Shown piece after piece: positions 1 through 4,731 of a stretch of 6,814 nucleotides of DNA (the first letter of the stretch is position 1; every line of letters begins with the position of its first letter). Where the stretch lies: NCBI GenBank assembly GCA_002780065.1, contig PEWQ01000172.1:1-6814 (forward strand), in the 5' to 3' direction. The stretch comes from Candidatus Hydrogenedentes bacterium CG07_land_8_20_14_0_80_42_17 (GTDB lineage Bacteria; UBA8481). The notes beneath the pieces were generated by a model. It was not told where the DNA came from. It saw only the letters and a list, made by a program, of their open reading frames with translations, and searched no databases. The position numbers and the translations under genes were made by a program.

Positions 1-11
1 TTGGAAAGTGC

Positions 12-38
12 AAATTGGAAATTTTATTTTTCCAATTT
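12..38. repeat. AT-rich hairpin (10-bp perfect stem)
   Basis: AAATTGGAAA at 12-21 is the exact reverse complement of TTTCCAATTT at 29-38, with a 7-nt loop (TTTTATT). The surrounding 1-60 is a low-complexity mix of short A/T-rich words (variants of CAATTT and CATTTTTCAATT). On the minus strand it lies about 140 nt beyond the end of the synthase gene, so it could help end that transcript, but the stem is weak and distant. No coding potential is seen here. Confidence 0.5.
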
Positions 39-61
39 TCATTTTTCAATTATTTCACACG

Positions 62-129
62 TTCTTTGACGCGTGGCGTCCATTGACGCGTGGCGTCCAT
101 TGACGCGTGGCGTTCTTTGACGCGGAGCG
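62..129. repeat. 17-bp tandem repeat, four units
   Basis: Four consecutive 17-bp units lie at 62-78, 79-95, 96-112 and 113-129. Units 2 and 3 are identical (TCCATTGACGCGTGGCG); units 1 and 4 begin TTCTTTGACGCG, and unit 4 ends GAGCG instead of TGGCG. A degenerate fifth copy may follow around 138-149 (TCCATGACGTGG). Across unit junctions GACGC-GTG-GCGTC forms a small inverted repeat, so the array is also a series of potential small hairpins. The block is much richer in GC than its flanks. It lies downstream of the minus-strand synthase gene and upstream of nothing visible on the plus strand. No function can be assigned. Confidence 0.9.
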
Positions 130-144
130 CCTGTGCATCCATGA

Positions 145-167
145 CGTGGTTCGATTATATTTTTATT
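145..167 (+). repeat. Dispersed 23-bp repeat, copy 1
   Basis: This stretch begins CGTGGTTCGATTATAT and is identical over 23 bases to 2594-2616. It follows directly on the degenerate end of the 17-bp tandem array and ends 10 bp before the stop of the minus-strand synthase gene. Seen along that gene's transcript it lies just after the stop, in the orientation opposite to the copy that follows galT. It is probably a fragment of the same intergenic repeat family as 2469-2624. Confidence 0.85.
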
Positions 168-176
168 TGTTTGTAG

Positions 177-1028
177 TTACCATCCAAGCATCGTCTTCAC
201 AACTATTGAAATCTTCTGAGCTTTGCTTAATCGAGGCCGTTTCTTCCAAACATCATAATTCTGTTCGACAATTTTGTCGAGAATTCCCTCATAAACCCGA
301 CTCATAACCTTCATTGTTCTTGCCGCGTCTTTAGGAAGCTTCGAATAAAGTGGAACTGCATTCTTGTAATATTTTCGTGCATCTTTTTCAACTTCTTTAA
401 TTACCTCAGTAATTTTATTTATGTTTGTTCCATTCAATAAATCCGATTCCGCCACTCCAAATTTATTCAATAAATCTAATGGTAAATATATTCTATCTCT
501 TCGCATATCTTCGGGAATGTCTCTCAAAATATTGGTCAATTGAAAGGCGTAGCCGATAGACTCCATAGCTCTTCTTACGTCTTCGCCTCTTGCACGAAAT
601 ATCGCCAGCATGGAAAGACCGACTGTTACTGCAACCTTTCTGCAATAACTCAATGTCGCAGCAATATCAGAATATCTCTTCATATACAAATCATCTCTGC
701 ATCCGTCAATAAGAAGCAGCAGCTCTTCCTTAGGAATTTCGAATTTTTTTACCGAATCACCCAAAGCCAAAAGAATCGGTTCTTCAGAAATATTTCCGTT
801 GAAAACCGAAATTGTTTCTTCACGCCATAGTTCTATTTTCTTTGCGCGATCTTTTTCCGACGAATTTTCATCATCTACAATATCGTCAGTTCTTCGAGCA
901 AACGCGTACAAAGCCTCCAGAGCCTGCCGCTCATCATGCGGAAGAAATCTGAACCCCCAATAAAAATTGCTTCCTTCCCGCCGAGCAATTTCTCTGCAAA
1001 AACGATATGATTCATCAATTCTATTCAA
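177..1028 (-). CDS. hpnD: Phytoene/squalene synthase family protein, HpnD-like (presqualene diphosphate synthase)
   Basis: This is a trans-isoprenyl diphosphate synthase of the squalene/phytoene synthase family, which couples two prenyl diphosphates head to head (two farnesyl diphosphates to presqualene diphosphate in HpnD). Visible marks are the N-terminal FYWGFRFLP (22-30), YAFARRTDDIVDD (41-53) with the first Asp motif D48/D49/D52, YCRKVA (128-133), and QLTNILRDIPED (163-174) followed by RIYLP (179-183), the second Asp-rich motif. The length (283 aa) is normal for HpnD or CrtB. The start is TTG at 1026-1028: no in-frame ATG lies just upstream, and GAGG (plus-strand 1037-1040) sits 8 nt ahead of it. 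It is divergent from the response regulator. No hpnC, hpnE, squalene-hopene cyclase or carotenoid gene is in the window, so the family is secure, but HpnD rather than another squalene or phytoene synthase is an inference. Confidence 0.85.
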   Translation of the reverse strand: MNRIDESYRFCREIARREGSNFYWGFRFLPHDERQALEALYAFARRTDDIVDDENSSEKDRAKKIELWREETISVFNGNISEEPILLALGDSVKKFEIPKEELLLLIDGCRDDLYMKRYSDIAATLSYCRKVAVTVGLSMLAIFRARGEDVRRAMESIGYAFQLTNILRDIPEDMRRDRIYLPLDLLNKFGVAESDLLNGTNINKITEVIKEVEKDARKYYKNAVPLYSKLPKDAARTMKVMSRVYEGILDKIVEQNYDVWKKRPRLSKAQKISIVVKTMLGW

Positions 1029-1029
1029 C

Positions 1030-1058
1030 TGGACATCCTCAACATTTTTAAGAATAAT
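1030..1058 (+). promoter_or_regulatory. Candidate sigma70-type promoter for the response regulator-galT pair
   Basis: TGGACA at 1030-1035 and AATAAT at 1053-1058 each match the housekeeping -35 and -10 consensus at five of six positions, with an ideal 17-bp spacer. Transcription would start near 1065, giving a leader of about 50 nt with the ribosome binding site at its end. The match is by eye in AT-rich DNA, and the -35 lies against the start of the divergent synthase gene. Confidence 0.4.
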
Positions 1059-1085
1059 AATAGAAATCGATTTGAGATGTGAGAA
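1057..1085 (-). promoter_or_regulatory. Possible promoter for the synthase gene
   Basis: Read on the minus strand, TTCTCA (1085-1080) and TATTAT (1062-1057) are spaced by 17 bp, matching the -35 at four and the -10 at five of six positions. Transcription would start near 1050, leaving a leader of about 22 nt that contains the GAGG ribosome binding site. It is weaker than the opposing candidate, and AT-rich sequence gives such matches by chance. Confidence 0.25.
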
Positions 1086-1093
1086 AAATCGAT
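1064..1093. promoter_or_regulatory. Direct repeat AAATCGAT x2, possible operator
   Basis: AAATCGAT occurs at 1064-1071 and again at 1086-1093, 22 bp apart, or about two helical turns, so both copies face the same side of the DNA. Each contains the palindrome ATCGAT. They lie between the two divergent genes: the first copy is in the spacer of the candidate minus-strand promoter and next to the predicted plus-strand start point. The arrangement suits a dimeric regulator acting on both genes, but no cognate regulator is identifiable, and the neighbouring response regulator has no DNA-binding domain. Confidence 0.3.
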
Positions 1094-1103
1094 ATGTAAT
1101 TTT

Positions 1104-1110
1104 AGGAGGA
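1104..1110 (+). promoter_or_regulatory. Ribosome binding site that sets the response regulator start
   Basis: AGGAGGA lies 3 nt before ATG 1114. The open frame extends upstream to an ATG at 967, but that extension overlaps the divergent synthase gene and has no family similarity. This strong site and the receiver-domain boundary place the start at 1114. Confidence 0.75.
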
Positions 1111-1113
1111 GTT

Positions 1114-1482
1114 ATGACGCCAAGAATACTCGTTGTTGACGACGAAGCGAGTATAAGACTTCTATATCAAGAGGAATTTAATGACGAAGGATATGAAGTA
1201 GATACTGCGGCAGGCGGACTTGAAGCCATTGAGAAGATAAAATTCCATCGGCCTGACCTTGTCACGCTCGACATCAAAATGGTAGGAATGGACGGGCTTG
1301 AAGTTCTTGCTCGAGTGAGAGAATTCGATATGGAACTTCCAATCGTTCTGTGCACTGCTTATGGTTCTTACCGCCAGGATTTCGGCACGTGGGGTTCTGA
1401 CCTATACGTAACAAAATCCTCCAACCTTGATGAACTAAAAAGCGAAATCAAAAGGCTTCTGAAGCAAGCCGGTAAGCTCTGA
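1114..1482 (+). CDS. Single-domain (CheY/Spo0F-type) response regulator
   Basis: This 122-aa protein is a complete receiver domain and nothing else. Landmarks are VVDDE (7-11) with the acidic pair D9/D10 that binds magnesium, the phospho-acceptor D53 in VTLDIKM, the conserved GMDG loop (58-61), T81 in the VLCTAYG strand end, and K101 in VTKSS. All catalytic residues are present, so it should accept a phosphoryl group from a histidine kinase. There is no output domain, so it would act through protein contact or as a phosphorelay intermediate. No kinase lies in the window. The start at ATG 1114 is set by the strong AGGAGG. Its TGA ends 6 bp before the galT start, so the two are probably co-transcribed. 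The partner kinase and output are unknown. Confidence 0.93.
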   Translation: MTPRILVVDDEASIRLLYQEEFNDEGYEVDTAAGGLEAIEKIKFHRPDLVTLDIKMVGMDGLEVLARVREFDMELPIVLCTAYGSYRQDFGTWGSDLYVTKSSNLDELKSEIKRLLKQAGKL

Positions 1483-1488
1483 TTCAGC

Positions 1489-2475
1489 GTGTCTCTATTC
1501 AGGCGAGACCCAGTCACGGGCCGATGGACGATATTTACTCCGGGGAAACTTCTAATCGAAAACATATCAGTTAGGCATCGCTCCGATACTGCACCCGGCT
1601 TCTGTCCGTTCTGTCCTGGCCATGAATCAAAAACTCCGAATGAAACTTTTACAATAAAGAGTCAAGACGGCTCTCAATGGAAACTCAGAGTAGTTCCGAA
1701 CAAATTTCCGGCGCTTTCTTCAGACGCTTTGCCGGCGCATGAGACTTATGGAATTTATGATCTAATCGAAGGATTCGGAATTCACGAAGTTGTCATAGAG
1801 TCTCCGAACCATACATCCGATTTTGGAAAATACAGCAGTGAAGAAGCTAGAAATGTTGTCAGAGCATGGCAAGAGCGTATGAAAGTTTTGAGCGTTGACA
1901 AAAGAGTTCGATACATCATGCTGTTTCGAAATTGCGGAGCGGAAGCCGGCGCCTCACTTGAACATCCTCACAGTCAAATTATAGCGATCCCGATATTTCC
2001 TAGACTTGTCGCTGACGAAATCGAGTCGTCGAGGCGTTACTACGAATGGAAAGAAAGATGTGTATTCTGCGATATTATCCATGAGGAGCAGGCTCAAGGA
2101 ATAAGAATTCTAATTGAGACGGAAAATTTTATCAGCTTCGTTCCTTATGCGGCGCGCTTTCCGTATGAAACATGGATACTGCCGCGAAGGCATCAAAGTC
2201 ATTTCTATAAGATCGACGATAAATGTAGAGACGAATTCGCTGAACTCTTGCTTCAGACGCTGAAGAGAATCGACATTGCTTTAAATCTTCCGCCGTTCAA
2301 TCTTGTTCTTCATACGACACCGTGTCATGAAGGCGAGGTAGGGCATTACCACTGGCATTTAGAAATAATTCCACGACTTGCGAGAATAGCCGGTTTTGAG
2401 TGGGGAACCGGATTCTATCTGAACCCAATTCTGCCTGAAGATGCGGCAAAGAAATTGAATTCAAACCTCGAATAA
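1489..2475 (+). CDS. galT: Galactose-1-phosphate uridylyltransferase (GalT)
   Basis: GalT exchanges the UMP group between UDP-glucose and galactose 1-phosphate through a uridylyl-histidine intermediate (Leloir pathway), in the cytoplasm. The protein opens with the family signature FRRDPVTGRW (4-13). Zinc ligands are visible as C39 and C42 in FCPFCPGH, H108 in ESPNH and H159. The active site is HPHSQ (159-163) with nucleophile H161 and Q163. The second metal site can be matched to E177 and to H286, H288 and H290 in GHYHWH. A further CxxC (C191, C194) precedes the C-terminal half. The length (328 aa) is typical. The start is GTG at 1489, just before the conserved N-terminus, with no clear Shine-Dalgarno, consistent with translational coupling to the response regulator 6 bp upstream. 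No other galactose genes are in the window, so a related nucleotidyl transfer on another sugar phosphate cannot be excluded. Confidence 0.93.
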   Translation: MSLFRRDPVTGRWTIFTPGKLLIENISVRHRSDTAPGFCPFCPGHESKTPNETFTIKSQDGSQWKLRVVPNKFPALSSDALPAHETYGIYDLIEGFGIHEVVIESPNHTSDFGKYSSEEARNVVRAWQERMKVLSVDKRVRYIMLFRNCGAEAGASLEHPHSQIIAIPIFPRLVADEIESSRRYYEWKERCVFCDIIHEEQAQGIRILIETENFISFVPYAARFPYETWILPRRHQSHFYKIDDKCRDEFAELLLQTLKRIDIALNLPPFNLVLHTTPCHEGEVGHYHWHLEIIPRLARIAGFEWGTGFYLNPILPEDAAKKLNSNLE

Positions 2476-2624
2476 AAAATAAAATCGAACCACGAATGGA
2501 TGCTAATAAACACAAATTATTAAATAAATAAATAATATTTATTTTTAAATTTTCATTAGTGAAAATTCGTGTTCATTCGTAGTTCGATTTATTCGTGGTT
2601 CGATTATATTTTTATTCGTGGTTC
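2469..2624. repeat. Composite inverted/direct repeat element after galT
   Basis: The word ATTCGTRGTTC occurs at 2575-2585, 2591-2601 and 2614-2624, with a shorter relative ATTCGTGTTC at 2565-2574, and inverted as GAACCACGAAT at 2487-2497. The left arm 2469-2497 pairs with 2591-2618 over about 28 bases with one mismatch and one single-base gap, and includes the last codons and stop of galT. The arms enclose an AT-rich core. Positions 2594-2616 are identical to 145-167. This fills most of the 214-bp gap between galT and the lipoprotein gene. It looks like a non-coding palindromic repeat that could fold into a long hairpin in RNA. No open reading frame or transposase is associated. Confidence 0.85.
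2526..2544. repeat. AT-only palindrome
   Basis: AAATAAATA (2526-2534) and TATTTATTT (2536-2544) are perfect reverse complements around a single base. The palindrome sits near the centre of the composite repeat 2469-2624 and may form the tip of its fold. Low sequence complexity limits its significance. Confidence 0.6.
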
Positions 2625-2677
2625 AAAAAAAACTGGAATTCATTTTGATTTTAGTTCAGAATAAAAGTTCAAACCTC

Positions 2678-2684
2678 AGGAGGT
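2678..2684 (+). promoter_or_regulatory. Strong ribosome binding site of the lipoprotein gene
   Basis: AGGAGGT lies 5 nt before ATG 2690. It is one of only two near-perfect Shine-Dalgarno sequences in the window and marks the lipoprotein gene as independently and efficiently initiated. Confidence 0.8.
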
Positions 2685-2689
2685 AGAAG

Positions 2690-3169
2690 ATGAAGGGGAA
2701 AAATGTGCGATTTATATTATCAATTTCTTTAGCATTATTAATTTCACTCGGTATAACAATTTCATTATCAAGCTGTCAAACTCCAGGCCAGCCGAACGAC
2801 ATTGCGACAATACCTGAAGCGAAGCTTGCGGACTGGTCAAAGCTGAGAAGCCTTGTAAAAGATTATGATGCTTGTCGCGCTGATGCTGATCAACGCAATG
2901 TGCTGATCATTCAAAACGGTTTTCGTGAACTGACTGAACGAAACTCGAATAACAAAATTGGAGACGAAGCGTTATACTATGTCGGCAGAATCTACTACGA
3001 CATCCGGGATTATCATGATGCCCGAGTCACATTAATAAAGCATAAAGAAATTTATACCGATTCCGAATTTTCTGCGGCGATTGTACGGCTTGAAGCGGAA
3101 ATGGATAAAGATGCGGCTGCATATCAGGAATGGCTGGATCATACTCGAACAACAACAACAGCTTATTAA
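2690..3169 (+). CDS. Small lipoprotein with a TPR-like segment
   Basis: This 159-aa protein starts with a lysine-rich n-region (MKGKNVR), a hydrophobic stretch (8-25) and a lipobox LSSC with the modifiable cysteine at C29. The mature protein is thus lipid-anchored; Q30 at the next position fits outer-membrane sorting in organisms that follow the E. coli rule. A linker rich in Pro, Gln and Asn (30-45) leads to a helical region. Residues about 91-124 (GDEALYYVGRIYYDIRDYHDAR and onward) resemble a tetratricopeptide helix pair of the kind found in BamD/YbgF-like lipoproteins. The protein is too short for a full TPR array and ends in RTTTTAY, encoded by an ACA run. The specific function is unknown; a scaffold role in the envelope is an inference. 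It has a strong ribosome binding site and no clear promoter, and its 3' end overlaps or abuts the acyl-CoA synthetase gene. Confidence 0.85.
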   Translation: MKGKNVRFILSISLALLISLGITISLSSCQTPGQPNDIATIPEAKLADWSKLRSLVKDYDACRADADQRNVLIIQNGFRELTERNSNNKIGDEALYYVGRIYYDIRDYHDARVTLIKHKEIYTDSEFSAAIVRLEAEMDKDAAAYQEWLDHTRTTTTAY

Positions 3170-4629
3170 CCTTGAGAGTATTATTTGACGCAATAAAAGA
3201 ACACAGAGGTCCGTTTCTTGACACTCCCCAAGGCACTGCGGATTATGAGGAAGTAAAAAGTTACGCGGCGCGTGTTGATTCTTTTTTGAGGGAACGCAAT
3301 ATTACTCGCGGCGACACCGTTGCCGTCTCGATGTCGAATACTCAATTAGCGGCGAAAATTTGGTTCAGTCTTCTACGTGAAGGAGTATCGATCGTTCCAT
3401 TGAATCCTGCTCTGCTCGATGAGGAAATCGTCTACATTCTAAGAATGGCTGAAGTCAAATTACTTATCTCCGACAAAAATCTTTCATCTAAAGCTAAAAC
3501 ATGGTGCAGTGAAACTTCTAAAATTCCTATTGTAATTGCCGAGGACGAATCGTGGAATAATTACAGTGAAGCGGAAGAACTTTATGTTGATCCCGCCGAT
3601 ATTGCAGTAATATTTTTTACCTCAGGAACAACAGGCAGACCAAAAGGCGCAATGCTGACGCATAAGGCGCTAATCGCAAATGCAACGAGTTGCGCAAAAT
3701 CATACAGATTAAATTCCAAATCAGCTTTTGCATGTCCGATTCCAATATTTCATTCTCTCGCCGCAACAGTTTGTCTGTTTCTTCCATCAATTATTGGAGG
3801 AAGAACTTATCTCCATTCGCCGCTCGAACTTAAAAATTTCGTTGAAATTGTAAAGTTGCTTCCCGGAAAAAGAATTCTAGTTGGTGTGCCAAGTATTCTT
3901 GAAGGGTTGGTTCAAGTATCTGGAGGAAAAATATCGAATATCGATTTCACCGTATCCGGCGGCGCGGCGCTCGGGCAAAATTTGCGCGAAAGATTTTTCA
4001 ATACTTCTCAAGCGCCTCTATTCGAAGGATACGGCACAACAGAATGCGGCCCTGTTATCTCTTCTCAGTTGCCTGAAGCAATCAATACTACCGGAAGCGT
4101 TGGTACTCCGGTAGACGAAGTTGAAGTTGAGATACGTTCCAGCGACGGAAATAAATTGAGAGCTGAAGAAGTTGGAGAAATTGTAGTGCGGACTCCGGCT
4201 CTGATGGCAGGCTATTACGATCTGGCCTCTGCTACTCGCGCTTCCATCAAGGGCGGTTGGTTTTACACCAATGATCTGGGATATTTGAGTAAAAATGGCG
4301 AGCTTTTCATTGTCGACAGGCTTGCCGATGCGATTACTGTAAAAGGCATCACTGTTCTTCCACAAAATATCGAGTCTATTCTCAATGAGCATCCATCCGT
4401 TATGGAATCAGCAGTAGTTGGAATTCCTGACGGAGTAGGAGGAGAAGTTCCGTGGGCTTTTGTGAGACCTAATCCCAAAGAAAATGCAGTTCCGTCAGAA
4501 CTGATTTCATTCTGCAAAAAGCGTCTTCCAGTCTATGCTGTGCCTAAAGGAATTGAACTTCGCGATTTCTTGCCGAAGACAATTACAGGAAAAGTCTTGA
4601 AGCGCACTCTTCGTCAAAAATGGCTGTAA
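3130..4629 (+). CDS. AMP-forming acyl-CoA synthetase (ANL superfamily), substrate unknown
   Basis: The protein activates a carboxylate as an acyl-adenylate and then a thioester, normally with CoA. Adenylation motifs appear in order: P-loop-like TSGTTGRPKGA (164-174), FH (207-208), FEGYGTTECGP (298-308), GWFYTNDLGYL (376-386) with ATP-ribose-binding D382, the hinge region IVDRLADAITVKG (394-406) with R397, and the C-terminal LPKTITGKVLKR (481-492) with catalytic K488. The length is 499 aa, near that of medium/long-chain fatty acid, MenE-like and other ANL ligases; the sequence does not tell which. The ATG at 3130 would overlap the lipoprotein gene by 40 bp. An in-frame TTG at 3172, 2 nt past the lipoprotein stop, gives 485 aa and removes the atypical AGSYSNNNNS start; neither has a good ribosome binding site. 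Translational coupling to the lipoprotein gene is likely. Confidence 0.9.
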   Translation: MAGSYSNNNNSLLTLRVLFDAIKEHRGPFLDTPQGTADYEEVKSYAARVDSFLRERNITRGDTVAVSMSNTQLAAKIWFSLLREGVSIVPLNPALLDEEIVYILRMAEVKLLISDKNLSSKAKTWCSETSKIPIVIAEDESWNNYSEAEELYVDPADIAVIFFTSGTTGRPKGAMLTHKALIANATSCAKSYRLNSKSAFACPIPIFHSLAATVCLFLPSIIGGRTYLHSPLELKNFVEIVKLLPGKRILVGVPSILEGLVQVSGGKISNIDFTVSGGAALGQNLRERFFNTSQAPLFEGYGTTECGPVISSQLPEAINTTGSVGTPVDEVEVEIRSSDGNKLRAEEVGEIVVRTPALMAGYYDLASATRASIKGGWFYTNDLGYLSKNGELFIVDRLADAITVKGITVLPQNIESILNEHPSVMESAVVGIPDGVGGEVPWAFVRPNPKENAVPSELISFCKKRLPVYAVPKGIELRDFLPKTITGKVLKRTLRQKWL

Positions 4630-4677
4630 TTCATGGCAGTGATGCATCCTGGTGCAGCCGCCTCGTATGCTTCGGCA

Positions 4678-4714
4678 AATTTATTCGAATGGTAGCCGCA
4701 GGCTTTAGCCTTCG
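4678..4714 (+). repeat. REP-like palindromic repeat, copy 1
   Basis: This lies in the 102-bp gap between the ligase and the RNA methyltransferase. It starts AATTTATTCGAATGGTAGCC and continues into an imperfect hairpin: CGCAGGCT (4697-4704), a TT loop, and AGCCTTCG (4707-4714), with one mismatch. The 33 bases 4678-4710 closely match the reverse complement of 6768-6799. There is no U-run after the stem, so it is not a classic intrinsic terminator. The rest of the gap (4630-4677) is unassigned. Confidence 0.75.
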
Positions 4715-4731
4715 TTCTTGCGTGATATGTA

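Noticed and set aside
62-129. CRISPR array
   Set aside because: The units are contiguous with no spacers, only 17 bp long, and no cas genes are present.
107-307. Plus-strand open frame of 66 codons over the tandem repeat and the end of the synthase gene
   Set aside because: It overlaps a well-supported gene on the other strand, starts inside repeats, lacks a ribosome binding site and shows no recognisable protein features.
1072-1100. Promoter TTGAGA (1072-1077) with TGTAAT (1095-1100) for the response regulator
   Set aside because: Transcription would start inside or after the AGGAGG site, leaving no usable ribosome binding site.
967-1113. Upstream extension of the response regulator frame to ATG 967
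   Set aside because: The extra 49 residues overlap the divergent synthase gene and do not resemble a receiver extension; a strong ribosome binding site sits at ATG 1114.
2641-2675. Promoter for the lipoprotein gene from TTGATT at 2645-2650
   Set aside because: No acceptable -10 box is found at 16-18 bp; AT-rich sequence makes single-box matches uninformative.
4018-4392. Minus-strand open frame of 124 codons inside the ligase gene
   Set aside because: It lies opposite conserved adenylation motifs of the ligase and has no recognisable features.
4697-4714. Intrinsic terminator after the ligase gene
   Set aside because: The stem is short with a mismatch and no U-run follows; its match to the inverted unit at 6768-6799 fits a REP-like repeat better.
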